From positions 23,391 to 87,390 of the forward strand of contig JACOUB010000034.1 in the NCBI GenBank assembly GCA_016178015.1: a stretch of DNA of 64,000 bases. The letters run 5' to 3'. Within the stretch, counting starts at the first letter, position 1, and each line of letters opens with the position of its first letter. The DNA comes from Methylocystis sp. (GTDB lineage: Bacteria; Pseudomonadota; Alphaproteobacteria; Rhizobiales; Beijerinckiaceae). A program made the translations under genes and the position numbers. Of this stretch, positions 17,196-25,525 are shown piece after piece. The notes under the pieces were generated by a model. The model was not told the origin of the DNA and ran no database searches. It was given only the letters and a program-made list of their open reading frames with translations.

Positions 17196-17611
17196 CGGCG
17201 GGCCGGCTTTCGTAAGCGCATGCTCGTTTTCCAGGCGCACATGCCGCCAGCGCGAAGCTACGTGAATCGGGCGAGCATGTCATACGATTTCGGGTCGATT
17301 GCTTCGATTGCCCCCTCCCCAACTCTCCCTTAGCGTTCCGCGGGAGAGGGAGCGCGCGAAACGCCGATCATTAGGGTCCCCTCTCCCGCGGAGCGGGGGA
17401 GGGACAGGGAGGGGGAATGGGACAACAGCCACGAGCCCCTTGTGGAAATCGCGCGCCGCGACAAGATGAGTGACGCGATGGCGTCTGCTGGGCGATACTG
17501 CAAGCCTCGAGCTCTCTCGTAAGAGTGGTGGGTGCGACGACCTATCGAAAGCTCAGGGGGACAGCGGTCACCACGAGAGAGGCTAGTCGGATCGCGAGGA
17601 GGGAAGAATCG
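17196..17611. other. Divergent eutB/aldehyde dehydrogenase intergenic region with A-type repeat
   Basis: It holds the A-type repeat copy 2 (17311-17416, ends CCCCCTCCCCAACTCTCCC and GGGAGGGACAGGGAGGGGG). On its right, about 195 bp up to the aldehyde dehydrogenase start contain a clear Shine-Dalgarno (GAGGAGGGA, about 17596-17604). No promoter with good -35/-10 spacing and no cobalamin riboswitch box was recognised. Confidence 0.6.
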
Positions 17612-19132
17612 ATGCTGCATCAGACCATCAAAAAGCTCAAGGGCCATGTCGCCATCAAGCCGCGCTACGACAATTTCATCGGAGGCGGGTGGGCGCCGCC
17701 GGTTGCGGGCGAGTATTTCGACAATATCAGCCCGATCACCGGCCATCCGGTCTGCCAGGTGGCGCGCGGTCGGGCCGCCGACATCGAATTGGCGCTCGAC
17801 GCCGCGCACAAGGCCAAGGACAAGTGGGGCAAGACGCCGGTCGCCGAGCGCGCCAATATTCTCAACAAGATCGCCGATCGCTTGGAGACCAATCTTTCGG
17901 CGCTCGCCTTGGTCGAGACGATCGACAACGGCAAGCCGATCCGTGAAACCAACGCGGCCGATCTGCCGCTCGCCGTCGATCACTTTCGCTATTTCGCCGC
18001 CTGCATTCGCTCGCAGGAAGGCTCGATCGGCGAGATCGATCGTGACACCATCGCCTACCACTTCCATGAACCGCTTGGCGTCGTCGGACAGATCATCCCG
18101 TGGAATTTTCCGATCCTGATGGCGGCGTGGAAGGTGGCGCCGGCGCTCGCCGCGGGTAATTGCGTCGTCTTGAAGCCGGCCGAGCAAACGCCGATGAGCA
18201 TTCTGGTCGTCGCCGATCTCATCGCCGATTTGCTGCCGCGGGGGGTTCTCAACATCGTCAACGGTTTCGGCTTCGAGGCCGGCAAGCCGCTGGCGTCGAA
18301 CAAAAGGATCGCCAAGGTCGCGTTCACCGGAGAGACGATGACCGGCCGCCTCATCATGCAATACGCTGCGGAAAATCTGATCCCCGTCACCCTGGAGCTC
18401 GGCGGCAAATCGCCGAACATTTTTTTCGCCGACGTGATGGCGGAAGACGACGACTTCCTCGACAAGGCGCTCGAGGGCTTCACCATGTTCGCCCTCAATC
18501 AGGGCGAAGTCTGCACCTGCCCGAGCCGCGCCCTCGTGCAGAAGTCGATCTATGACAGGTTCATGGAAAAGGCGGTGGCGCGCGTCGCCAAGGTGCGGCA
18601 GGGCCATCCGCTCGATCCGGCGACGATGATCGGCGCGCAAGCCTCCAACGAGCAACTCGAAAAGGTTTTGTCCTATATCGACATCGGCCGCCAGGAAGGC
18701 GCCAAGGTTCTCGTCGGCGGCGAGCGCAACAGGCTCGCGGGCGAATTGAAAGACGGCTACTACGTCAAGCCGACCGTGCTCGAAGGCCACAACAAAATGC
18801 GCATCTTCCAAGAGGAGATCTTTGGACCGGTGGTGTCGGCGACGACCTTCGAGGATGAGGAGGAGGCGATCGCGATCGCCAACGACACGCCCTACGGGCT
18901 TGGCGCCGGCGTCTGGACGCGCGACGGCAACCGCGCCTATCGCTGCGGCCGAGCCATTCAGGCAGGCCGCGTCTGGACCAACTGCTATCACGCCTATCCG
19001 GCCCATGCGGCGTTCGGCGGCTACAAGCAGTCAGGGGTCGGCCGCGAAACGCATAAGATGATGCTCGACCACTATCAGCAGACCAAGAACCTGTTGGTGA
19101 GCTACAGCCCGAAGGCGCTCGGTTTTTTCTGA
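17612..19132 (+). CDS. NAD-dependent acetaldehyde dehydrogenase (ExaC/AcoD-type)
   Basis: A 506-residue aldehyde dehydrogenase. Catalytic Cys301 lies in [11 protein letters not shown], general-base Glu262 in LELGGKS, and the oxyanion and cofactor segments [12 protein letters not shown] and AFTGETMTG are present. The ...GEVCTCPSR form and the C-terminal YSPKALGFF are typical of the acetaldehyde dehydrogenase ExaC/AcoD group. The start at 17612 follows a strong GAGGAGGGA. Its divergent orientation from eutBC suggests it turns ethanolamine-derived acetaldehyde into acetate. A role in ethanol or other aldehyde oxidation is equally compatible. Confidence 0.93.
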   Translation: MLHQTIKKLKGHVAIKPRYDNFIGGGWAPPVAGEYFDNISPITGHPVCQVARGRAADIELALDAAHKAKDKWGKTPVAERANILNKIADRLETNLSALALVETIDNGKPIRETNAADLPLAVDHFRYFAACIRSQEGSIGEIDRDTIAYHFHEPLGVVGQIIPWNFPILMAAWKVAPALAAGNCVVLKPAEQTPMSILVVADLIADLLPRGVLNIVNGFGFEAGKPLASNKRIAKVAFTGETMTGRLIMQYAAENLIPVTLELGGKSPNIFFADVMAEDDDFLDKALEGFTMFALNQGEVCTCPSRALVQKSIYDRFMEKAVARVAKVRQGHPLDPATMIGAQASNEQLEKVLSYIDIGRQEGAKVLVGGERNRLAGELKDGYYVKPTVLEGHNKMRIFQEEIFGPVVSATTFEDEEEAIAIANDTPYGLGAGVWTRDGNRAYRCGRAIQAGRVWTNCYHAYPAHAAFGGYKQSGVGRETHKMMLDHYQQTKNLLVSYSPKALGFF

Positions 19133-19375
19133 GCGCTTGCAAGCTTTGCGGGAGGCGGCGGCGCGGCTGGTCGAGAGGGTTGTTCGCAAGGGCGCCATAA
19201 TCTCGTCAGAAGAAACGCGTTTTCTGACGCGCCTCGTCCACGCGGCGGGCGGGGGCGAGGAGTCGCCCGCGTCCCCGACCAGGAGCGTCGCGAGGTGGCG
19301 CTTGCTCGCCGTTTGGGCTAAATACGTGTCGAAACAGTCGCCCAATTGTTTAAAAAGCCCGGTGAGGCCGATCGC

Positions 19376-20290
19376 ATGTCCGTCATTGTTCGCTCGACCC
19401 GTTTCTTCTCCCTGGCGCAAGCCGCGCTGCTCGCCGCCGCCCTCGTCGTTGCGGCGCCGGCGGGCCGCCCCCGCGCGGATATCTTGGATACCGTCACGAA
19501 TAGCATCACCAGCGGTTTCGGTCTGTTCTCCGGCGAGAAATACAAGACCGAATTGCTCCCCGACATTCCCGCCGAGGATATTTACAATCAGGGCCTCGCG
19601 CGGCTCCAGTCGCATGATTACGAGGGCGCGGCGAAGAAGTTCGGCGAACTCGACAAGCAGTTTCCGTTTTCGCAATGGGCGCGCAAAGGTCTCTTGATGG
19701 CCATCTTTGCGCAATATCAGAAGCCGTCCTACGACGATGCGGTGCAATCCGCCCAACGTTACATCAACCTGTTTCCGACCTCTCCCGATACGCCCTACGT
19801 GTATTATCTGGCAGGCATGTCCTTTTACAATCAGGTCCCGATGGTGATGAACGACCAGGACACCGCCGAAAAGTCGTTGGCGATTTTCACGCAGCTCGTC
19901 GAGAAATTTCCCAAATCGGAATATGTGACCGACGCGAAATACAAGATGCAGGTCGTGCGCGACCAACTCGCGGCCAAAGAGATGTTGGTCGGGCGCTTCT
20001 ATCTCACGCGCAAGAATTACCCGGCGGCGATCAATCGATTCCACGACGTGCTCGGCAAATATCAGTCGACGCGCCATGCCGAGGAGGCGCTCTATCGCCT
20101 CACCGAAGCCTACTATGCCATGGGGATAACCAACGAGGCGCAGACGGCGGCCGCCGTTCTGGGGCATAATTTTCCCGATTCGTCCTGGTACAAGGACGCG
20201 CACGCGCTGCTCAAGGGCGGCGGGCTGGAGCCGCAGGAGCATCAAGATTCTTGGCTTTCGAAGATCGGCAAGAAGCTCGGCGCCGGCTGA
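19376..20290 (+). CDS. bamD: Outer membrane protein assembly factor BamD (ComL), apparently without lipobox cysteine
   Basis: A 304-residue TPR protein matching alphaproteobacterial BamD: EDIYNQGLARLQSHDYEGA, a FPFSQWARK segment, SEYVTDAKYKM, LAAKEMLVGRFYL, and the strongly conserved YYAMGITNEAQTAAAVLGHN. It belongs to the beta-barrel assembly machine at the outer membrane. BamD proteins normally carry a lipid on the first mature Cys; here the N-terminus runs AALVVAAPAGRPRADIL with no cysteine. It should therefore be a soluble or signal-cleaved periplasmic form, unless the start or the sequence is wrong. lpxC, a usual upstream neighbour, is absent, but recN follows as expected. Confidence 0.9.
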   Translation: MSVIVRSTRFFSLAQAALLAAALVVAAPAGRPRADILDTVTNSITSGFGLFSGEKYKTELLPDIPAEDIYNQGLARLQSHDYEGAAKKFGELDKQFPFSQWARKGLLMAIFAQYQKPSYDDAVQSAQRYINLFPTSPDTPYVYYLAGMSFYNQVPMVMNDQDTAEKSLAIFTQLVEKFPKSEYVTDAKYKMQVVRDQLAAKEMLVGRFYLTRKNYPAAINRFHDVLGKYQSTRHAEEALYRLTEAYYAMGITNEAQTAAAVLGHNFPDSSWYKDAHALLKGGGLEPQEHQDSWLSKIGKKLGAG

Positions 20291-20305
20291 GGGCGAAGGG
20301 CGCTC

Positions 20306-21991
20306 ATGCTCGTTCGCCTGTCCATTCGCGACATCGTCCTCATCGATCGGCTCGATCTTGAATTTGCGGGCGGATTGACCACGCTGACCGGCGAGACGGG
20401 CGCCGGAAAATCGATCCTTCTCGACGCCTTCGTGTTGGCGCTCGGGGCGCGCGGCGACAGCGCGCTGGTGCGGGCCGGCAAGGCGCAGGGACAGGTGAGC
20501 GCGGTCTTCGATCTTTCTCCCGATCATCCCGCGCATGTCGCAGCCCGCGAATTCGGCCTCGACACGCAGGGCGAACTCGTCTTGCGGCGCGTGCAAATGA
20601 GCGACGGCCGCACCCGCGCTTTCGTCAACGATCAGCCGGTCAGCGCCCAGGCCTTGCGCGCCATCGGCCGCGAGATCGTGGAAATCCACTGTCAGCACGA
20701 CGAGCGCGCCCTGATCGATCCGGGCGCGCATCGCGCCTATGTCGACGCGCATGGCGGGCTCGAAGCCAAGGCGGAAGAGGTGCGCGCGTTGCATCTCGCC
20801 TTGCAGGCGGCGCGGCAAATGTTCGCGGAAGAGGAGGCGCGTCTCGCCAAGGCGCGCACCGACGCCGACTATCTGCGCCATGCCCATGCGGAGTTGGAGA
20901 CGCTCGCGCCCGCGGAGGGCGAGGAGACCGCGCTGGCCGAACGCCGGCAGACCATATTGCGCGCCGAAAAGGTCGCCGGCGACCTGCGCGACGCCTTTGC
21001 GGCCTTTTCCGGGGACGCCGCGCCGGCGGCGGAGATCGCCGCCGCGGCGCGCCGGCTGGAGCGCCGTGTCGCGCAGGCGCCGCAATTGCTCGAGGCGTCG
21101 GCGCGCGCGTTGGCGTCTGCGATCGATGCCCTCGGCGCCGCCGAGCAGGCGCTGGAACAGGCGCTGTTGGAGGCCGCCTACGATCCGGGCGAACTGGAGC
21201 GCGTCGAGGAGCGGCTGTTCGCGCTGCGCGCCGCGGCGCGCAAGCATCAGACCGGGGTGGACAATCTGGCGCAACTGGCGCGGCGGTTCGCCGCCGACCT
21301 CGAAGCGCTCGAGGCGCGCGAGGCGCGCCTCGTCGAGCTCGCGCAAGGCGTCGATGTGGCGACGGCCGCTTACGACGAGGCGGCGTCGGCCTTGTCGCAG
21401 GCCCGCCGGGCGGCGGCGGCGCGGCTCGACGCCTTGGTCGACGCAGAGTTGAAGCCGTTAAAGCTGGAGGGCGCGCATTTCGAAACGGAAATTTGGAGCG
21501 ATCCGCACAACGGCGGACCGGATGGCTATGATCGCGTCGAGTTCTGGGTGCAGACGAACCCCGGCGAGCGCCCGGGGCCGCTCACCAGAGTGGCGTCGGG
21601 AGGCGAGCTGGCGCGCTTCATGCTCGCCTTGAAGGTGGTGCTCGCCGATCGCGGCTCGGCGCCCACCCTGGTGTTCGACGAGATCGACACCGGCGTCGGC
21701 GGCGCCGTGGCCGACGCCATGGGCCAGCGCCTCGCTCGTCTCGCGTCTCGCGTGCAAGTGCTGGCGGTGACGCACGCCCCGCAGGTGGCGGCCCGCGCCG
21801 GCCGCCATTTGCGCATCGTCAAGACCGCCGCCGGCAAAGGGGCGGCGGTTGAGGACAACAGGGTCGCGACCAGCGTCGCCGTGCTCGAGCAGGCCGAACG
21901 GCGCGAAGAGATCGCCAGGATGCTGGCCGGCGCCACCGTCACCGACGAGGCCCGCGCCGCCGCCGCCCGGTTGTTGGAAGGGGCGGGGTAG
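20306..21991 (+). CDS. recN: DNA repair protein RecN
   Basis: A 561-residue SMC-like ATPase for double-strand-break repair. The Walker A is GETGAGKS (29-36) in the context TTLTGETGAGKSILLDA, the central part (about 150-370) is coiled-coil rich, and near the C-terminus are RVASGGELARFMLALK (signature) and PTLVFDEIDTGVGG (Walker B), followed by VLAVTHAPQVAARA. Start and spacing (15 bp after bamD) suggest an operon with bamD, which is the usual order in alphaproteobacteria, where ligA often follows. Here the next gene is convergent. Confidence 0.96.
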   Translation: MLVRLSIRDIVLIDRLDLEFAGGLTTLTGETGAGKSILLDAFVLALGARGDSALVRAGKAQGQVSAVFDLSPDHPAHVAAREFGLDTQGELVLRRVQMSDGRTRAFVNDQPVSAQALRAIGREIVEIHCQHDERALIDPGAHRAYVDAHGGLEAKAEEVRALHLALQAARQMFAEEEARLAKARTDADYLRHAHAELETLAPAEGEETALAERRQTILRAEKVAGDLRDAFAAFSGDAAPAAEIAAAARRLERRVAQAPQLLEASARALASAIDALGAAEQALEQALLEAAYDPGELERVEERLFALRAAARKHQTGVDNLAQLARRFAADLEALEAREARLVELAQGVDVATAAYDEAASALSQARRAAAARLDALVDAELKPLKLEGAHFETEIWSDPHNGGPDGYDRVEFWVQTNPGERPGPLTRVASGGELARFMLALKVVLADRGSAPTLVFDEIDTGVGGAVADAMGQRLARLASRVQVLAVTHAPQVAARAGRHLRIVKTAAGKGAAVEDNRVATSVAVLEQAERREEIARMLAGATVTDEARAAAARLLEGAG

Positions 21992-22009
21992 GGGAGAAGA
22001 GCGCCAAGG

Positions 22010-23335
22010 TCAGTCGAACGCGGTAACGCTCGCCTCGATCTGTCGCCTCTGGCCGCCGCGCTCGATAACAAGCGTGCGCCGTTCATCCGGAGCGCCGTGC
22101 AGCGCCGACAATACCGAGTCCTTGTCCGCGCCAGGAACGGTCAATCCATCCACCGCTAACAATTCATCGCCGATTTCGACGTCATCGACTGTTGCTCTGT
22201 CCGGCGCGTCGACGCTGGCTTTGCGCACGACGCCGCCAATGAAATAACGCTCCGAACGCCGCACCAAGGTGAGGCCGACCTGATCGAGATCATGCGGGTC
22301 GGGCGCGGCGCGGCTTTGCCAATAGCTCATGCGGTTCGGATAATCGATGGCGAGCTTGAACGGCTTCAGCGCATTGCCGCCAAGCCAGCCGACGACCGGA
22401 CCCGGCGCTGCTTTCTGCCAATTGTCCCAAAAGAGATCGCCAATGAGACCGTCGCCGAAACGCCCGAGAATCGGCCCGGTTCCGAGAACGCCGATGTTTC
22501 TCAAGCGGACGGCGCCGATGGCGATTTCCGGGATGCGCGCGATCGTCCCTTGTTTCTCGAAAGCCCAATCGAGCATGTTGTAGTTGGCGAGGCCGACGGC
22601 GCCTTCGGCGCGCCGCCACTCTGGATGCGGCGCGAGCCATTGCTTCACCGTGTCGCCGCGCATCCAACTGTAACCAGAGCCTGCGTCGATGACGACGGGA
22701 TAGGTTCTGCCGTCGACCATCGCGTCGACCGTGACCAGACCCGTCTTCGGGTTGAGTGCGATGGGAACGGCGACGCCCTCCGGCTTCTTCGCGCCGGGGC
22801 GCGCCAGCGTGAGCGTGCGGCGCTCGTAGTCGAGCGTCACGACATAGTCTTGCAAGACGCTGGCCGGCAGCATGGCTTCGACCAAATGCGGCGAGAAGAG
22901 ATATTCGAAATCCAGGATGCCGTCGCCGACGGCGATGGCGTCGACGGCGCTGGCCGGCGCCTCGATCGCACTATCGCCGAGCCGCATCTTAAGCGGGAGA
23001 CCGCGATCGATCTGCAATTCGCGATACAGCGGTTTGGTGAGTGTTGGCGCGGCCATGCCCATGTTGAACCAGGCGAGCGCCGTGCGCGAGCCGCCGTCCG
23101 GCGTCGCGAAAGCCACGTTCACCAGAATTCGCTGCGCGTCGAGAATGAAAGGAACGGTGGCGGAGGCAATGACTCGCTCGTTTCGAAGCGCCGCCGCCGG
23201 CGCCGTCGCAACCACCCTGTCGACGCCCGCTTGTTCAGCGAACGCGCAAGCGCCAAGCGACAGCAGGGAGCAAAGCGACGCCAGTCGAACCATGTCTCTT
23301 GCCAACATATTTGCTCTCGTTGAAATACGGACCAT
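22010..23335 (-). CDS. Retropepsin-like aspartyl protease/PDZ lipoprotein
   Basis: A 441-residue protein with a lipoprotein signal (LCSLLSLGAC, Cys30 from the ATG at 23335). Two retropepsin-like regions follow: one around TALAWFNMGMAAPTL (about 85-100) and one with YPVVIDAGSGYSWMRGD (about 212-228). There the usual D-[TS]-G is D-A-G, so activity is doubtful in this half. A C-terminal PDZ-like domain has VEIGDELLAVDG (about 385-441). The start at 23335 overlaps the stop of the XRE gene (TGATG); ATG 23308, behind GAGAG, is an alternative that keeps the signal. It is the last gene of a coupled trio with XRE and DUF2975. Its substrate is unknown. Confidence 0.8.
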   Translation of the reverse strand: MVRISTRANMLARDMVRLASLCSLLSLGACAFAEQAGVDRVVATAPAAALRNERVIASATVPFILDAQRILVNVAFATPDGGSRTALAWFNMGMAAPTLTKPLYRELQIDRGLPLKMRLGDSAIEAPASAVDAIAVGDGILDFEYLFSPHLVEAMLPASVLQDYVVTLDYERRTLTLARPGAKKPEGVAVPIALNPKTGLVTVDAMVDGRTYPVVIDAGSGYSWMRGDTVKQWLAPHPEWRRAEGAVGLANYNMLDWAFEKQGTIARIPEIAIGAVRLRNIGVLGTGPILGRFGDGLIGDLFWDNWQKAAPGPVVGWLGGNALKPFKLAIDYPNRMSYWQSRAAPDPHDLDQVGLTLVRRSERYFIGGVVRKASVDAPDRATVDDVEIGDELLAVDGLTVPGADKDSVLSALHGAPDERRTLVIERGGQRRQIEASVTAFD

Positions 23336-23571
23336 CAAACGGCTTCCCGGAATAAATCCTGCTCTTCGTCCGGGACATATTCCATGAGATCGCCGGGCTG
23401 GCAGTCGAGATAGCGGCAGATCGCCGCGAGCGTCGAAAAGCGCACGCCATTGACCTTGCCGGTTTTCAGCAGCGAAAGATTGGCTTCGGTGACGCCGATG
23501 GCTCGCGCCAGAGCTTTCGAACGAATGCGGCGTTTGGCGAGCATGACATCGAGTCGCATGACGATCGGCAT
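23335..23571 (-). CDS. Small XRE/Cro-type transcriptional regulator (YozG-like)
   Basis: A 78-residue helix-turn-helix protein: LARAIGVTEANLSLLKTGKVNGVRF is the HTH, followed by STLAAICRYLDCQPGDLMEYV, typical of the HTH_26/YozG group that is often paired with DUF2975 membrane proteins. It starts on the DUF2975 stop (TGATG at 23569-23573) and stops on the start of the protease gene (TGATG at 23333-23337), so all three are translationally coupled. It probably autoregulates through the palindrome at 24222-24238. Confidence 0.88.
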   Translation of the reverse strand: MPIVMRLDVMLAKRRIRSKALARAIGVTEANLSLLKTGKVNGVRFSTLAAICRYLDCQPGDLMEYVPDEEQDLFREAV

Positions 23572-24176
23572 CAGATGAAACCATCCCGTTCCTGTTCGAT
23601 CGCACGACCGAACTCCATGACATTCGCGATGACGAAAAGCAGTGTGCCGATAACGAGCGCTTGCACCTCGTCGACATGAAACCAGATCGGATCAGTGGTT
23701 ACGCCCGCAAGCCAGATCGACCGGTTGGCGAGAAACGGCCCGAATGCGTACGCGACCAGACCAATGCCGGTAAACTTGATGTGACGCGCATTCGCGACGG
23801 CGAAGACGACGCCATTCGAGTAGAGCCGGAACAATCCGCGCAAGTGAAAGAAAATGAAAATCGCGGGCGCCGTCAGTAGCGTCAGGGCGAATGCGCCGGT
23901 CAGACGTTGAAAGAAAGAAAAGGCCGTCAAAGGCAGGAGACCGGCGCCTGCATCGGGCGCCTGCCCGATCCATACGCCCCCCGGCCCGAAAGCGAGCAGA
24001 GGGCCGTCGTAGAAAAGCACGGCGCCTACGAGCAAAAATGCGAAAGCAATCGCGAGCGTGAGGGCGGCGGTAAACAGGAAGGCGACAACACGGCTACGTC
24101 TGCGGATCGTGCGTCGCGTAGGGTTTTCATCGTCGGCGCCGACCCCTGCCGGCTCGATGCTCACAATGTTGTTCAT
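23571..24176 (-). CDS. DUF2975 family four-helix membrane protein
   Basis: A 201-residue integral membrane protein with about four hydrophobic helices (near 30-55, 85-110, 135-155, 175-195) and the DUF2975 signature LRGLFRLYSNGVVF followed by NARHIKFTGIGLVAYAF. The N-terminus is cytoplasmic and Arg-rich (RRTIRRRSR). DUF2975 genes commonly sit next to a YozG-like HTH gene, as here. Function is unknown; a sensory or inhibitory role toward the regulator is only a guess. It is the first gene of the operon, with an AT-rich promoter directly upstream. Confidence 0.85.
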   Translation of the reverse strand: MNNIVSIEPAGVGADDENPTRRTIRRRSRVVAFLFTAALTLAIAFAFLLVGAVLFYDGPLLAFGPGGVWIGQAPDAGAGLLPLTAFSFFQRLTGAFALTLLTAPAIFIFFHLRGLFRLYSNGVVFAVANARHIKFTGIGLVAYAFGPFLANRSIWLAGVTTDPIWFHVDEVQALVIGTLLFVIANVMEFGRAIEQERDGFI

Positions 24177-24206
24177 TAGTTGGGCCTTATCTCTTGATTC
24201 TTTATT

Positions 24207-24238
24207 CTATTAACAAATAAATTATTGTATAGCAATAA
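24207..24238 (-). promoter_or_regulatory. Promoter with overlapping palindromic operator for the DUF2975-XRE-protease operon
   Basis: On the minus strand TTGCTA (24230-24235) and TAATAG (24207-24212) are separated by exactly 17 bp, about 30-60 bp before the DUF2975 start. The -35 box lies inside a perfect palindrome TTATTG-CTATA-CAATAA (24222-24238). The stretch is strikingly AT-rich for this genome. An XRE dimer bound there would block RNA polymerase, which suggests autorepression. All of this is read from sequence only. Confidence 0.6.
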
Positions 24239-24402
24239 ATTGTTTGATTGTGCAGATAATTTTCGCCAAGCTGTTGAATGAATGTGTCCTTCGTTACCGT
24301 ATGAGAGCATGTCGGGGCGGAGTGTGGGTGGTTACGCCGGCAGTCGACATCCTTCAAAATGCCCGTTTCATCCCCTTCATTGCCTCCTGGCGTTTGCTGA
24401 AC

Positions 24403-24603
24403 TAATACCAGCGGCGAGAAACATTCAGCCGTCATGCCCGCGCTCGTCGCGGGCATCCACGCCGGGACGTGACAAGAAATCTTCGAAGGGAAGCGGAAAC
24501 GCTCTGCCTCTTCTTGAAAACACGTTGCAGCTTCTCGGCGTGGATGGCCGGGACAAGCCCGGCCATGACGCGCTGACGGGTCAACATTTCGCACTGATGG
24601 TTA
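24403..24603. repeat. B-type dispersed repeat, copy 4
   Basis: A complete copy. The left end starts AATACCAGCGGCGAGAAACA, the two internal hairpins follow, and the right end finishes CAACATTTCGCACTGATGGT. It lies between the AT-rich promoter region and chorismate mutase. The sequence from 24239 to 24402 holds no gene that could be supported. Confidence 0.85.
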
Positions 24604-24643
24604 TAAGACAGTCTACCGCCCCAACCTTACAGCACCCGCGCCG

Positions 24644-25522
24644 ATGCGAGACCATGCCCTGTTGAACTTGGAGACCGAAGCGCTCAGCGGACTGCGCGCC
24701 GAGATCGATCGCATCGATCTCGAGATGCATCGGCTGTTGATGCAGCGCGGCGAGATCATCGACCGGCTCATCGCGGTCAAGCGGAACCAGGGCGGCGGCT
24801 CGGCCTTTCGCCCCGATCGCGAGGCGCAGATGATGCGCGCCCTCGTCGAGCGCCATCGCGGACTGCTGCCGCTCGACACCGTGGAGAGTATCTGGCGCAT
24901 CATCGTCTCGACCTTCACCTACGTTCAGTCGAATTACTCCGTTCACGCCGACGACTCGGGCGGCGACGTCGCCATGCGCGACTGCGCCCGCTTCCATTTC
25001 GGCTTCACCGTGCCCTATGTGACGCATCACGGCGCTGCCGCGGTCATCAACGCCGTGGCGGCTTCGCAGGGCGATCTGGGCGTCATGAGATCGGCGGGCG
25101 CCCTCAACGACGGCGCCTGGTGGATGCGTCTCATCGGCGCGGAAGCGCCGAAGATCATCGCGCGCCTGCCGTTCGTCGAACGTCCCGACCATCCAGCCGG
25201 CCTGCCCGTGTTCGTCGTCGCCAAACCGCTCGCCGACGCCGCCTCGCAGGACATCGCCCTCCATGCGATCTCGTTGCCGCGATGGCTTCACTCCATCCCC
25301 GCCGCGATCGGCGGCCTCGAGGGAGAAATCCTCGGCAGCGCGCCGGACTCTGGCGGCCTCTCGCTGCTCGTCGCGGCGCCCGGCCGCGTGCGAGCCGAGG
25401 ACTTCGAAAGAGAGCTGCAGCAGGCCGGCGCCGACCGACCTTGCGTCGGTGGCATCGGCAGCCACGCCGTCCGCTTCGAGCTCGATAAGGCGCGCAGCGG
25501 CGTGTTCGCGCCAAGGAGCTGA
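24644..25522 (+). CDS. Chorismate mutase (AroQ-type) with C-terminal extension
   Basis: A 292-residue protein. Residues about 12-95 form an AroQ-type chorismate mutase (LRAEIDRIDLEMHRLLMQRG, then AVKRNQGG, FRPDREAQMMRAL and VESIWRIIVSTF). The extension (about 100-290, with HFGFTVPYVTHHGA and GDLGVMRS) has the look of the periplasmic-binding or prephenate-dehydratase-like fold seen in alphaproteobacterial proteins of this length. It converts chorismate to prephenate. It is the first gene of a chorismate mutase-hisC-tyrA block (3 bp to hisC). Whether the extension is regulatory or catalytic cannot be told. Confidence 0.88.
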   Translation: MRDHALLNLETEALSGLRAEIDRIDLEMHRLLMQRGEIIDRLIAVKRNQGGGSAFRPDREAQMMRALVERHRGLLPLDTVESIWRIIVSTFTYVQSNYSVHADDSGGDVAMRDCARFHFGFTVPYVTHHGAAAVINAVAASQGDLGVMRSAGALNDGAWWMRLIGAEAPKIIARLPFVERPDHPAGLPVFVVAKPLADAASQDIALHAISLPRWLHSIPAAIGGLEGEILGSAPDSGGLSLLVAAPGRVRAEDFERELQQAGADRPCVGGIGSHAVRFELDKARSGVFAPRS

Positions 25523-25525
25523 AGC

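Noticed and set aside
15015..17240. Cobalamin riboswitch before eutB
   Set aside because: No B12-box-like sequence was recognised upstream of eutB.
17330..21346. Minus-strand open frames of 558 and 771 codons opposite aldehyde dehydrogenase, bamD and recN
   Set aside because: Antisense shadows of well-identified genes; no recognisable domains.
22010..23677. Longer 555-codon version of the retropepsin gene starting at 23677
   Set aside because: The extra N-terminus is the shadow of the XRE gene; the lipoprotein signal begins only after 23335.
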